Source: Bradyrhizobium sp. CCBAU 53338
GTDB taxonomy: Bacteria; Pseudomonadota; Alphaproteobacteria; Rhizobiales; Xanthobacteraceae
Assembly: GCF_015291665.1 (NCBI RefSeq)
Contig: NZ_CP030048.1
Coordinates: forward strand, 5,332,001 to 5,396,000
Length of the DNA: 64,000 nucleotides
Direction: 5' to 3'
The number at the start of each line of letters is the position of its first letter. Positions within the stretch are counted from its first letter, which is position 1. The notes beneath the pieces were generated by a model. The model had not been told where the DNA came from. It worked only from the letters and a program-made list of their open reading frames with translations, and did not search any database. Below, one piece after another: positions 1-8,601 of this stretch. The position numbers and the translations under genes were made by a program.

Positions 1-208
1 TGCCGGCTTCAGTGACGGACTCGGTCACCGCGTTTTCGACGGCGGCGGTCACGCGCTCGGAGCCAGCGAACACCTCGGCAGCACGGTCCTTGGCGGTGTT
101 GGCGGTCTTCTTGACGAATTCGCGGGCAGCCTCGGGAACTTCCAGGTTCTGGATGTTCTTGAAAGCGTCTTTGAAGCCCTCGAAGGCGGTGTTGGTTTCG
201 GTGGTCAT
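1..208 (-). CDS. Phasin family protein (partial, C-terminus outside window)
   Basis: The visible part is the first 69 residues of a phasin, a small amphipathic protein that coats polyhydroxyalkanoate granules. It starts MTTETNTAFEGFKDAF and continues with the alanine/lysine/glutamate-rich helix seen in Phasin_2 proteins, without a signal peptide or membrane segment. The ATG at 206-208 is preceded by a GGAG ribosome binding site about 8 nt upstream. The gene runs off the left edge, so its length is unknown. A 9-bp-arm palindrome lies about 90 bp upstream (298-323), and the PHA synthase operon follows at 475-2524, which supports a granule role. Recognition rests on composition and the start motif. 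Confidence 0.85.
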   Translation of the reverse strand, partial: MTTETNTAFEGFKDAFKNIQNLEVPEAAREFVKKTANTAKDRAAEVFAGSERVTAAVENAVTESVTEAG

Positions 209-297
209 GGGGTTCTCTCCATCCTCATTGGGTTGAGCTATGGGCTCACCCCGTCCGTGATGGCCCGGGGCACGGCTTATATGACATGGTTGATTGT

Positions 298-323
298 GCG
301 ATGCAATATTCATGTTGCATCGC
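298..323. promoter_or_regulatory. Palindrome upstream of the phasin gene, candidate operator
   Basis: Arms GCGATGCAA (298-306) and TTGCATCGC (315-323) form a perfect 9-bp inverted repeat around an 8-nt AT-rich spacer. It lies about 90 bp upstream of the phasin ATG. TGC/GCA-rich dyads are bound by the PHA-responsive repressor PhaR in other alphaproteobacteria, so this is a candidate PhaR site. That assignment is inference; only the palindrome is seen. Confidence 0.45.
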
Positions 324-385
324 CACATCACGAAATCGTGAACAGCCTTAACGGGAGGCAACCTGCTGCCTTGCTGGCCGGTTAC

Positions 386-408
386 CTACTGTGCATGGGG
401 TTGTTTTC
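386..408 (+). repeat. Dispersed 23-bp repeat, copy 1
   Basis: This 23-bp stretch (CTACTGTGCATGGGG, then TTGTTTTC) occurs again in exact reverse complement at 39815-39837. In both copies it is followed after 3 nt by a TTTTG run. It sits in the 266-bp gap between the phasin and GNAT genes. Two identical copies more than 39 kb apart in intergenic DNA indicate a dispersed repeat family. Confidence 0.8.
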
Positions 409-437
409 CAGTTTTTGGTACCCGGGATGGCACCCCA

Positions 438-497
438 GTGCCGGACGGCGCTTTTCGATGCTGGACGGCGCCCTTTAATGCTGGACGGCGCCTGGCA
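438..497. repeat. Three tandem 20-bp units at the 3' end of the GNAT gene
   Basis: Three consecutive 20-bp units start at 438, 458 and 478, each with the core TG(C/C)(C/T)GGACGGCGC. The third unit overlaps the last codons and stop of the acetyltransferase gene on the minus strand. The first two lie just downstream of the stop, so the array probably arose by duplication of the gene's 3' end. It encodes no extra in-frame residues. Confidence 0.75.
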
Positions 498-1068
498 GCC
501 CGTAGGCCTCCATCTGGGCCTGGACCTGTGCGATGTTGTGGCCGAGCACGACGATGTCGTGGGTCTTGCCACCGACATCCCGGACATGGTCCCGGAGCAG
601 CGCCTCGGCCTTGAAGCCGAGGCTCTCGAACAGCGCGATCGCCGCCTGCTGGTCGACCGTCATCTGGACCGAGAGCTTCTCCAGCCCCGCCCCCAGCGCG
701 AGCGCAAAGGTCTCCTGCGAGAGCGCCTTCCCGACCCCCTTCCCGCGGACCTCAAGCGACACCACCATGCGGAGCTCGCCGACATGGGGCGACCAGGAAT
801 GCGGATCGCGCACCAGGGTGCCGCAGCCGACGACCTTGCCGTCCTTCACCGCGAGCAGGCTCTGGATCGCGCCGCGCTCGATCTCCTTGACCCAGGCGGA
901 CAGCACCTTCGGCTCGCTGATGTTGCGCGGCAGGAACAGCAGGTCATGGGTCGGCAGGCCCCTGCCGAAGGCCAGCACGGCGGCTTCATCCGCAGGCGAC
1001 ATCAGGCGGATCTCGATATCGCCCGCGTCGGTCCTGACGTGACGCGGATAGGAACGCTGCTCACTCAT
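475..1068 (-). CDS. GNAT family N-acetyltransferase
   Basis: A 197-residue GCN5-related acetyltransferase. The acetyl-CoA binding motif A is visible around residues 105-120 as LRMVVSLEVRGKGVGKAL (RxxGxG), followed by a conserved C-terminal segment (AIALFESLGF). The acceptor substrate cannot be told from sequence. The ATG at 1066-1068 overlaps the PhaC stop in an ATGA, so translation is probably coupled to phaC; an upstream in-frame ATG at 1107 lies inside phaC and is less likely. It is the last gene of the phaE-phaC-GNAT operon. Three 20-bp tandem units cover its 3' end. Confidence 0.88.
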   Translation of the reverse strand: MSEQRSYPRHVRTDAGDIEIRLMSPADEAAVLAFGRGLPTHDLLFLPRNISEPKVLSAWVKEIERGAIQSLLAVKDGKVVGCGTLVRDPHSWSPHVGELRMVVSLEVRGKGVGKALSQETFALALGAGLEKLSVQMTVDQQAAIALFESLGFKAEALLRDHVRDVGGKTHDIVVLGHNIAQVQAQMEAYGLPGAVQH

Positions 1069-2147
1069 GTCGATCTTGTCCCCAGCCAGGAATCCAGTTT
1101 CGGCCACAGCCGCTTCACTGCGTTGGCGCCGGCGACCAACGAGACGTGACCGCCTTTCAGCATCACCTCTTCCTTGTCCGCGGAGCCGATCTTCGCGATC
1201 AGATGTTTGGCCGCGTCATAGGGCACGATGTGATCGTGCTCGGCGACCGCGTGCAGGATCGGTACCTTGATGTTCTCGAGCTTCGCGGCGCGCCCACCAA
1301 CCGACATGGTATCGTTGAACAGCTTGTTGTCCCACATCAGGTCCTTGGTGATGGTACGGAAATATTCGCCCGCCAGCGGCAGCGTGTCGGTCGCCCAGCG
1401 GTCGAACATCCGGTACGACTTCACGAACTCGTCGTTCCAGATGTTTTCCCAGAGCTGGATCTGGCTCACCGTGCGCGAGGCCGGACGCAGCATCTCGAAC
1501 GAGGACAGGATCATCTCCGGCGGCACGTTGCCGACGCTGTCGACGAGACGGTCGACGTCGAAATAGCGGCGGTCGGAGAAATTCGAGAACAGCTTCATCT
1601 CGCGGAAGTCGATCGGCGTGGTGAAGCAGATCAAATTCTTCATCGGCCCGTCCGGAAAGATCGAGCCGTAGAGCAGCGACAGCACCCCGCCGAAGCAATA
1701 GCCGATGACGGAGACGTCCTGCTCGCCGGAATCCGCCTGCACGCGGCGGACGCAGTCCGGGATGAAGTCGAGGACATAGTCCTCCATGCGCAGGCTTCTC
1801 TCCTCGGGCCGCGGTGCACTCCAGTCCAGCATGTAGACGTCGTAGCCGCGCCGCAGCAGGAACTCGATGAAGCTCTGGCCGGGCACGAGGTCGAGGATAT
1901 AGCCGCGATTGGTGGTCGCCATCACGATCAGCACCGGCACGCGGTAGATCTCGTCCGACATCGGCCGATAGTGATAGAGGCTCATCGTGCCGCGCGAATG
2001 CAGCACGTCTTTCGGGGTCGATCCGAGTGTCGGGCCGGAGGTCGAGAAATATTCGACGCCCTTGATGCTGCGCTGGATGGCGCGTTGCACCTCGGCCTGG
2101 ATGCGCTCCGGGATCGCGGCGAAATCAAGTCCCGTCGGCGCGTTCAT
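1065..2147 (-). CDS. phaC: Class III polyhydroxyalkanoate synthase subunit PhaC
   Basis: A 360-residue PHA synthase that polymerises (R)-3-hydroxyacyl-CoA on the granule surface. The lipase-like box is GYCFGG, with the catalytic cysteine at about residue 151 where class III enzymes have it. The other triad members are the Asp in AEHDHIVP and the His in KGGHVSLV. The length fits class III PhaC (about 355) and not the roughly 570-600 residues of class I/II. The start at 2147 follows the overlapping stop of the PhaE-like gene (ATGA). An upstream continuation of the frame to 2492 would run through that gene and looks spurious. Confidence 0.93.
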   Translation of the reverse strand: MNAPTGLDFAAIPERIQAEVQRAIQRSIKGVEYFSTSGPTLGSTPKDVLHSRGTMSLYHYRPMSDEIYRVPVLIVMATTNRGYILDLVPGQSFIEFLLRRGYDVYMLDWSAPRPEERSLRMEDYVLDFIPDCVRRVQADSGEQDVSVIGYCFGGVLSLLYGSIFPDGPMKNLICFTTPIDFREMKLFSNFSDRRYFDVDRLVDSVGNVPPEMILSSFEMLRPASRTVSQIQLWENIWNDEFVKSYRMFDRWATDTLPLAGEYFRTITKDLMWDNKLFNDTMSVGGRAAKLENIKVPILHAVAEHDHIVPYDAAKHLIAKIGSADKEEVMLKGGHVSLVAGANAVKRLWPKLDSWLGTRST

Positions 2148-2524
2148 TTTGGCGCTCCACCTTCGGATGGCGGACGTTTTGTGCGCGGCGGCCGCGGTGC
2201 GGCATCGATCGGCGATCCGCCTGATGCCGCAGACATCTGGTTCAGCATCGACCTGATCTCGCCGATCTGACCCTCGATGGATTGCAGACGCTCGGCGATG
2301 CCGGTCATCTGTTCGCGGCTCGGCAGGTTCATCGAGAGAAGATATTTCTCCATGAGATCGCCGAACTGCTTCTGAGCACCTGCAGCAGCGCCGCCGGCCC
2401 GGTTCATGGCCTGCGAGAATTCGGGCGTCTCCATCGCCTTGGTGGCGAACGAGTTGAAGCCCTTCTCCATCTCGCCAACCATCTTCTGCCACAGGGCGAC
2501 AGGGTCGGTGATCTTGTCGGTCAT
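2144..2524 (-). CDS. PhaE-like poly(R)-hydroxyalkanoate synthase subunit
   Basis: A 126-residue protein beginning MTDKITDPVALWQKMVGEME. It is rich in helix-forming and amphipathic residues, with a conserved-looking centre (FGDLMEKYLLSMNLPSREQM) followed by a coiled-coil-like stretch and a basic, proline-rich tail. Class III PHA synthases need a PhaE partner; the position immediately upstream of phaC with an ATGA overlap supports that role. It is shorter than classical PhaE (over 300 residues), so it may be a reduced partner; the resemblance to the PhaE C-terminal helix region is inference. GGAG lies about 8 nt before the ATG. Confidence 0.75.
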   Translation of the reverse strand: MTDKITDPVALWQKMVGEMEKGFNSFATKAMETPEFSQAMNRAGGAAAGAQKQFGDLMEKYLLSMNLPSREQMTGIAERLQSIEGQIGEIRSMLNQMSAASGGSPIDAAPRPPRTKRPPSEGGAPK

Positions 2525-2627
2525 CGGCGTCCTCCAGGTCACGAAGGCTTCTTGCGCCCTTCTTTTGTCGCCATACGACACCGTTGCGACGGGCCGGTCA
2601 ACGGCTAAGCGACAGGGCGATGTCGCA

Positions 2628-2659
2628 CGCACGGCTTCTTTGCGACCGCAAACCGTGCG
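2628..2659. promoter_or_regulatory. Nested palindrome in the phaE / hydrolase divergent promoter region
   Basis: CGCACGG (2628-2634) pairs with CCGTGCG (2653-2659). Inside is a 14-bp dyad TTTGCGACCGCAAA (2639-2652). The element sits between the divergent PhaE-like gene (start 2524) and the alpha/beta hydrolase (start 2696), where it could control either. The TGC-N4-GCA core resembles TGC/GCA-rich PhaR sites; binding is inferred. Confidence 0.45.
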
Positions 2660-2695
2660 ATACATTTCCTGCCTGGAAGCCAAGGGAACACACCG

Positions 2696-3616
2696 GTGAA
2701 CGCCTCCACCCATCAACCGCCGCAGACCGTCCGCGCCAACGGCATCGACATCTGCTACGAGATTTTCGGCAACGACAATGCGGAGCCGCTGCTGCTGATC
2801 ATGGGGCTCGGGGCGCAGATGATCCACTGGGACGATGCCTTCTGCGAGCAGCTCGCCGCACATGGCTTTCGCGTGATCCGGTTCGACAATCGCGACATCG
2901 GCAAGTCGAGCCATCTTACCGGCGGCAAGCGCCTGACGCCGCTCGAGCTGCTGAAGCTGCGCTTCCTCAGGATTCCAGTCGCCGCGACGTACAAACTGAT
3001 CGACATGGCAAAGGACACCGTCGGCCTGATGGATGCGCTCGGCATCAAGTCGGCGCACCTGGTCGGGGCCTCGATGGGCGGCATGATCGCACAGGAAGTC
3101 ACACTGTCATTTCCGCAGCGCGTGCGCTCGCTGACCTCGATCATGTCGACGACAGGCAATCCGCGCGTGCCGCCGCCGACGCGGGAGGCTGCCGCGATGC
3201 TGATGGCGCCGCCGCCGCGCAGCAAGGAAGAGTACGTCGTCCGCTTCGGCGAGACTTGGAAAGTCTTGCGCGGCGGCTCGTTTCCGGAGGAAGAAGCGCT
3301 CGACCCCGGCCGCGCGGAACGCGTCTTCGCCCGTGGGCTCAATCCGGCGGGAGTCGGGCGACAGCTCCGCGCCGTGCTGGCATCCGGCAGCCGCAAGGAG
3401 CGGCTGCATCACGTGAAGACGCCGACGCTGGTTATTCACGGCACGGTTGATCCACTGGTACGCCCCGAAGGCGGCAAGGACACCGCAGAGTCAATTCCAG
3501 GCGCAAAGCTGTTGATGATCGAAGGCATGGGCCACGCGCTGCCGGCGCGGTTCTGGCCCGAGATCATCGGCGCCATCGACAAGCACGCCCATGGCGCCGC
3601 GGCACGGGCGGCCTAA
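2696..3616 (+). CDS. Alpha/beta hydrolase
   Basis: A 306-residue cytoplasmic alpha/beta hydrolase. The nucleophile elbow is GASMGGM (Ser at residue 127), the acid is the Asp in HGTVDPLV and the base is the His in GMGHALP, giving a complete triad. The oxyanion region reads LLLIMGLGAQ. Such proteins include esterases, haloperoxidase-like enzymes and possible PHA oligomer or lactone hydrolases; the substrate cannot be assigned. The GTG start at 2696 was chosen because AAGGGA precedes it by about 10 nt. It is divergent from the PHA operon and its end overlaps the converging gene at 3613 by 4 nt. Confidence 0.87.
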   Translation: MNASTHQPPQTVRANGIDICYEIFGNDNAEPLLLIMGLGAQMIHWDDAFCEQLAAHGFRVIRFDNRDIGKSSHLTGGKRLTPLELLKLRFLRIPVAATYKLIDMAKDTVGLMDALGIKSAHLVGASMGGMIAQEVTLSFPQRVRSLTSIMSTTGNPRVPPPTREAAAMLMAPPPRSKEEYVVRFGETWKVLRGGSFPEEEALDPGRAERVFARGLNPAGVGRQLRAVLASGSRKERLHHVKTPTLVIHGTVDPLVRPEGGKDTAESIPGAKLLMIEGMGHALPARFWPEIIGAIDKHAHGAAARAA

Positions 3617-4287
3617 GCCTTCTTCGCAATCCAGATCACGTGGCGCGCGCCCCCACCTCGGCCGGTGGCGCGGACAGCGACTTCATTGACGTCGAAGCCG
3701 GCGCGGGCGAGGCGCTTCGTAAACGCGGGATTGGGTCCGGACGACCAGACCGCAAGCACGCCTCCGGGCCGAAGTGCCGCCTTCGCCGCCGTCAGTCCGC
3801 CGGCGCTGTAGAGCGCATCGTTGCCCTTGCGGGTTAGGCCTTCCGGCCCGTTGTCGACGTCGAGCAGAATGGCGTCGAAGGCCGAGCTCTTCGCCCGGAT
3901 AATTTCGCCAACATCGGTCTCCCGGATGCTCACCCTGGCATCGTCGAGGCTGTCGCCGAAGACCTCCGCCATCGGCCCGCGCGCCCAGGTGACAACCGCA
4001 GGCACGAGCTCGCAGACCACGACCTTCGCCTTGGCTCCAAGCACAGCGAGTGCCGCGCGCAGCGTAAAGCCCATGCCGAGGCCGCCGATCAGAACGGCCG
4101 GCTTTGCGACCTTCTCGATCTGCTTCGCTGCAAGCGTTGCAAGTGCGGCCTCGGAGCCCGAGAGACGGTTGTTCATCAGCTCGTTGGTGCCGAGCTTGAT
4201 CGAAAACTCCCTGCCCCGCCGCATCAGGCGGAGCTCCTCGTCGGAGCCGGGGATTTTGGCGGTGTCGAGTTTTTCCCAGGGAATCAT
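3613..4287 (-). CDS. Spermidine synthase-like / SAM-fold protein
   Basis: A 224-residue Rossmann-fold protein of the polyamine synthase/methyltransferase type. The nucleotide-binding loop is IGGLGMGFTLRAAL (about residues 67-80), followed by an acidic strand VVVCELVPAVV and a later FDAILLDVDNGPEG that matches the catalytic-loop region of spermidine synthases. It lacks the usual N-terminal beta domain, so true aminopropyl transfer is uncertain. The start MIPWEKL lies 30 bp downstream of the CYP102 stop, so it may be the last gene of the lipid-associated operon. Its stop overlaps the converging hydrolase. Confidence 0.75.
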   Translation of the reverse strand: MIPWEKLDTAKIPGSDEELRLMRRGREFSIKLGTNELMNNRLSGSEAALATLAAKQIEKVAKPAVLIGGLGMGFTLRAALAVLGAKAKVVVCELVPAVVTWARGPMAEVFGDSLDDARVSIRETDVGEIIRAKSSAFDAILLDVDNGPEGLTRKGNDALYSAGGLTAAKAALRPGGVLAVWSSGPNPAFTKRLARAGFDVNEVAVRATGRGGGARHVIWIAKKA

Positions 4288-4317
4288 GCTTGACGTTTAG
4301 CACGATTGGGCTGGCGG

Positions 4318-7300
4318 TCACCCGCCGGCCCAGACGTCCAGCACGTAGCGATTCTTCGCGCCCATCTCCTCGATCCAGCGGGCGCCCGCAGTCGCATCGC
4401 TGCCGCTCTTCTCGCGATAGATCGCAACCAGCGCCGCCTTCACGTCGGGCTCCATCCTGCTGCCGTCGCCGCAGACATAGATGATCGCGCCCTGCTCGAT
4501 CAGCGGCCAGACCTTGTCTTTCTCCGCGGCGAGGACATGCTGGACATAGGTCTTTGGTCCATCCGCGCGCGAGAATGCGGTGAAGAGCTCGGTGATGCCA
4601 CTGCCAGCCAGTGCCTGCAACTCATCCGCGTAGAGAAAATCCTGATCGGGATGGCGGCAGCCGAAGAACAACATGGAGGGACCGAGGCCGGCACCCTTCG
4701 CCTCGCGCGCGGCGCGTTCCTGGAGGAAGCCGCGGAACGGCGCCAATCCAGTGCCAGGGCCGATCATGATGATCGGCACCGATGGATCGTCGGGTAGCCG
4801 GAATCCGGCCTTGGTTTCGCGCACGGTCGCGTAGATCGTGTCGCCTGCGCGGCGGTTGGCGAGATAATTGGAGCAGATGCCCTTGTAGGTGCCGCGCCCC
4901 GACGCTGCCGGCCCTTCGACCACACCGACCGTGACGCTACAGAGCGTTGGATCGACCGACGGCGAAGACGAGATCGAGTAGTAGCGCGGTGCCAGCAGTG
5001 AGAGCATTTCCAGATAGACGTGGAACGGCAATTCACAAGCGGGATATTCGAGCAGCAGATCGAACACTGACTTGCGCTTCGCCAGAATCTCGCCGCGATA
5101 GCGTTCGAGCGTTTCAGGCTCCTCGCCGACGAACGCGAGCAGCTTCGGCTTGGTGACGGGACACCGAGTGTGCTCGGTCATGGTCTGGATCTGCTTGCGC
5201 GTCGCCACCTGCTGCAACTCGACGAACTCGCTGAGCAGGCGTCCGACCGATACGGCATTGCCGACCGGCAATTGCGCGCGCCGGCCCTCAGCGACCTGAA
5301 GCCGGATCTGGTCGGCTGGCAGGAAACCGAAGCGACGGGCGACGGAATCCACCAGCGTCGGATCGTTGCGCGGAACGACGCTCAAATGATCGCCGACGCG
5401 ATAGGTGATGTTGGACGGAAGTTGCACCTCGATATGGCGCGTCGAGCGCTCCGACGGAATCGCGCCGGACTTGTTCTGGAGCTCGTCATTGACCAGCACC
5501 TTCATCGCGACGGCGCCACCCTGGGCGACGATGGTGTTGACCGTGGTCACCGCGACCGGCTCGATCGCATAGAGCGGGTCGTCTTCCGCGGTACGGGTGA
5601 AATTCCAGTCGATGCCGAATTCCCTGGTCGCGACCTGGGCCGCGGCCGGGAACCATTTCTGGAACTGGCCGTCGAGATCGCTGCGCGCATCGCCCTCGCC
5701 GCGCGGATAGACCGCGCGCGCGCCGTGCCTGGCTAATTGCTCGTCGATGAAGCGCGGCACCGATTGATATGTCGCGGCCCAGTCGCTGTTGCCGCAACCG
5801 AACACGGCGTAGCGCACACCGGCAAACGCATCCTTCGGCAGATCCTCGCCGAGCCATTTGACGAATTGCGTCGCATTGTCGGGCGGGGCGCCGTTATACG
5901 ACGCGCAGATGATCAGCACGCCGCCCTGCCGCGGCAGCTTCCCGACATACTCGTCGAGCGCCCCGAGGTGCACGGCAAAGCCGTTAATCTCGGCAAGATC
6001 GGCCATGCGCGTTGCAAGCTCCTCGGCGGTGCCAAGATTGGAGCCATAAAGGACCAGCATCGGCGTGTTGTGACCGGGCCGCGTGGTCGGCTGGCGCGGC
6101 GCCCTTGGTGCAGACGCCGCAGCCGCGACCGGGCCGCCATAGGCACCGCGCTCGCGATCGGCGCGCGGACGCACCTTGATCTTGAAGCCTTCCGGCTTCA
6201 TCGTCAGCGTTTCTTTCAGATGCATCTGATAGCGCTGGTGGTCGATCAGCTTGAAGCGCTGCAGGATCATGCCGAGCGCGAGCGCGGCCTCGTGCATGGC
6301 GAAGCCACGGCCGATGCAGGCGCGCTGGCCGTTGCCGAACGGCTTCCAGGCATTGATCGGCCGCTTGGCCTCGGCTTCCTTGCTGAAATTTTCAGGATCG
6401 AAGGCATCGGGATTGGGCCCCCAGACGCTGGGGTCACGATGCAGCGCGGTCACCAGGATGGTGGTGAAGGTGCCCTTGCGGAGCTTGTACTTGCCGCCGC
6501 CGATGGTCTCGTCGTTCAGCGGCGAGATGCCGTAGGCCGGCGCCGGCGGCCACAGTCGCAGCGCTTCCTTCAGAATCTGCGTGATGTAGGCGAGCTGGGT
6601 CACCTGCTGGTAGGTAGGCTTGGCGTTGACGTCGGGGCCGAAGACGCGGTCGACCTCATCATAGGCCTTCTTGAGAACGTCCGGGTGCTTGAGCAGCGCA
6701 TAGAGCGTGTAGGACAAGAGACCGCTGGTGGTCTCGTGGCCCGCGATCAGGAAGGTATTGATCTGGTAGCGGATGTTGACGTCGTCAAGCTGCTCGCCGG
6801 TCGAGCGGTCGACACCGGTCATCATGGCCGCGAGCATGTCCTTCTTGTCGTCGATGCCTTCCGCGCTCTTGCGGCGCTCGGCAATGATCTCGTCGACCAT
6901 CTTGTTCATGAAGGCGACGTCTTCTGCCAGCGTCTTTCGCCGCTTCTGCATCCAGAGCTGCTCGAACGGCAGGCCGCGCGTCATCATGATGGTTTCGAGC
7001 GAGCGCACCAGCGACTCGACGAAGGGATGGTAGTCGCGCCGGTAGAACGAATTGAAGCGGTAGTCGAAGCCGCACAGCCCGATCGTGTCGAGCGTCAGCG
7101 CCGTCATGTCGTGGACCACGTCGATTTCGTCGTCGGCGTTGAGACGCTCCCATTTCTGGACGAGCTGCTCGGCGATGTCGACCATGCTCGGATGATAGGA
7201 CTGCATGGCGCGGTTGCCGAAGGGTTGCAGCAGGATGTTGTGCGCCTTGCTCCAGTTCGGCTCCTTGGTGTCCGCCGTGAACAGGCCGTCGCCACCGACC

Positions 7301-7554
7301 GCGCGCACCCGCCGCAGCGCACCGCGCACCGTCTTGTCGAAGCGCTTTTCGTCGGAGAGCTCGTCGACGAGATCATGGCCTGACACGACGACGATCGGCG
7401 AGCCCATCATGTCGAGCCAGAAGATCGGGCCGAGCTCCTTGGCAAGCCGCGTCAAGTGCTGCACGGGCGCGGCCGAGTCGAGCGACAGCATGTTGCCGAC
7501 CACCGGCTTGGTCGGCGGATGCGGAATCGGCTCCAGGCGGTTCTTGGATGACAT
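4318..7554 (-). CDS. CYP102-type self-sufficient cytochrome P450 / NADPH-P450 reductase
   Basis: A 1078-residue fusion with the layout of P450 BM3. The P450 domain (1-470) has AGHETT in the I helix, an ExxR (EALR) and the heme loop FGNGQRACIG with Cys at about 413. The flavodoxin/FMN domain starts near 497 (LYGSNLGTAEELA). The FAD/NADPH domain has RYYSISSS and GPGTGLAPFRGF, and the protein ends YVLDVWAGG. The family hydroxylates or epoxidises fatty acyl chains using NADPH. Phe87 of BM3 is kept (F92), but the carboxylate-anchoring Arg47 and Tyr51 align to Ser52 and Val56, so substrate preference may differ. It sits in a run with wax-ester synthase and two hydrolases. Confidence 0.95.
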   Translation of the reverse strand: MSSKNRLEPIPHPPTKPVVGNMLSLDSAAPVQHLTRLAKELGPIFWLDMMGSPIVVVSGHDLVDELSDEKRFDKTVRGALRRVRAVGGDGLFTADTKEPNWSKAHNILLQPFGNRAMQSYHPSMVDIAEQLVQKWERLNADDEIDVVHDMTALTLDTIGLCGFDYRFNSFYRRDYHPFVESLVRSLETIMMTRGLPFEQLWMQKRRKTLAEDVAFMNKMVDEIIAERRKSAEGIDDKKDMLAAMMTGVDRSTGEQLDDVNIRYQINTFLIAGHETTSGLLSYTLYALLKHPDVLKKAYDEVDRVFGPDVNAKPTYQQVTQLAYITQILKEALRLWPPAPAYGISPLNDETIGGGKYKLRKGTFTTILVTALHRDPSVWGPNPDAFDPENFSKEAEAKRPINAWKPFGNGQRACIGRGFAMHEAALALGMILQRFKLIDHQRYQMHLKETLTMKPEGFKIKVRPRADRERGAYGGPVAAAASAPRAPRQPTTRPGHNTPMLVLYGSNLGTAEELATRMADLAEINGFAVHLGALDEYVGKLPRQGGVLIICASYNGAPPDNATQFVKWLGEDLPKDAFAGVRYAVFGCGNSDWAATYQSVPRFIDEQLARHGARAVYPRGEGDARSDLDGQFQKWFPAAAQVATREFGIDWNFTRTAEDDPLYAIEPVAVTTVNTIVAQGGAVAMKVLVNDELQNKSGAIPSERSTRHIEVQLPSNITYRVGDHLSVVPRNDPTLVDSVARRFGFLPADQIRLQVAEGRRAQLPVGNAVSVGRLLSEFVELQQVATRKQIQTMTEHTRCPVTKPKLLAFVGEEPETLERYRGEILAKRKSVFDLLLEYPACELPFHVYLEMLSLLAPRYYSISSSPSVDPTLCSVTVGVVEGPAASGRGTYKGICSNYLANRRAGDTIYATVRETKAGFRLPDDPSVPIIMIGPGTGLAPFRGFLQERAAREAKGAGLGPSMLFFGCRHPDQDFLYADELQALAGSGITELFTAFSRADGPKTYVQHVLAAEKDKVWPLIEQGAIIYVCGDGSRMEPDVKAALVAIYREKSGSDATAGARWIEEMGAKNRYVLDVWAGG

Positions 7555-7584
7555 TGCTACGTTTCCCCCGCTCGCAATGACGAG

Positions 7585-8580
7585 CTAACCAAACCGTCTT
7601 CTACGCCATTCGATCAAGATGGAGCTGACCTCTTCCGGCTTCTCCTGCTGCGTCCAATGGCCGCTGTCCTTCACCAGATATTTCTCGAGGTCAGCCACCA
7701 GTCTCTCCATGCCGTCGGCCGCGGACGGCGGCAGCACGGCGTCGTTCTCTGCCATGATCATCAACGATGGCACGCCGATGTGATGGTCGAGCCCCTTCGA
7801 GCGCTCCCAGTTGCGGGTGAAATTGCGGTACCAGTTGATGCCGCCGGTGAAGCCGGTTGTCGTAAAGGTGTCAACGAAGACCTTCTTCTCGTCCGGCGAC
7901 AGGATCGGCGTGCGCGGATCGACCTTGGCATCATAGGCCGCGATCATCTGCGGAAACGCCAGATTGGTCTTCGACGAAGCGCCGACGCCTGCGATCGGCG
8001 CCTCTCCTGATTTCTCCGCCGGCCGTAGCAGCGGCTTGCGCATGAACGCGTCAAACGTCTGCTCGACGCGGCTGCCAAAGATCCTGTCCGGCTCGCGCGC
8101 GGGATCCTGGAACTGGACGATATACATCTGGTCGCCGAAGCGCTGGCGGAACAGCGCGATCGGGTCCATCGGTGCGCGGTCCCAATGTGGCGTGTTGACA
8201 CCGACCACACCGGTGACGCGCGTGGGGTGCCGCAGCGGCATCTGCCAGACCACGAAGCCACCCCAGTCGTGGCCGACGAAGATCGCCTTCTCGATGTCGA
8301 GATGATCGAGCAGCCCGACGAGATCGCCGGTCAAATGCTCCATGTCATAGGCCTCGACCGGTTCAGGCCGGTCGGTTGCCCCATAGCCGCGCTGGTCCGG
8401 CGCGATCACGCGGATGCCGGCCTCGCTGAGAGCCTTGATCTGATGGCGCCAGGAGAAGGCGAGCTCCGGCCAGCCATGGCACAGCACCACCGGCGGCTTG
8501 TCGGTGACAGGGCCTGCCTCGTAATAGCCCATGCGGATTCCGTTCGTCTGCGCGAACTTGAGCGGCGGCATTTCGATCAT
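7585..8580 (-). CDS. Alpha/beta hydrolase, soluble epoxide hydrolase-like
   Basis: A 331-residue hydrolase with the signatures of soluble epoxide hydrolases. The oxyanion motif is HGWPE, the nucleophilic Asp lies in GHDWGG (D105) and the base is the His in GHWTQQEKP near the C-terminus. An Asp instead of Ser nucleophile favours epoxide hydrolase or haloalkane dehalogenase chemistry. The gene lies 30 bp upstream of the CYP102 gene on the same strand, which fits hydrolysis of epoxides made by that P450; this link is inferred. The gap to the WS/DGAT gene upstream is only 21 bp. Confidence 0.9.
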   Translation of the reverse strand: MIEMPPLKFAQTNGIRMGYYEAGPVTDKPPVVLCHGWPELAFSWRHQIKALSEAGIRVIAPDQRGYGATDRPEPVEAYDMEHLTGDLVGLLDHLDIEKAIFVGHDWGGFVVWQMPLRHPTRVTGVVGVNTPHWDRAPMDPIALFRQRFGDQMYIVQFQDPAREPDRIFGSRVEQTFDAFMRKPLLRPAEKSGEAPIAGVGASSKTNLAFPQMIAAYDAKVDPRTPILSPDEKKVFVDTFTTTGFTGGINWYRNFTRNWERSKGLDHHIGVPSLMIMAENDAVLPPSAADGMERLVADLEKYLVKDSGHWTQQEKPEEVSSILIEWRRRRFG

Positions 8581-8601
8581 TGCAAATGTCCTGAAAATTT
8601 C

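Noticed and set aside
5737..7383. Plus-strand open frame of 548 codons opposite the CYP102 gene
   Set aside because: Antisense shadow of a recognised P450-reductase; no domain is seen in it.
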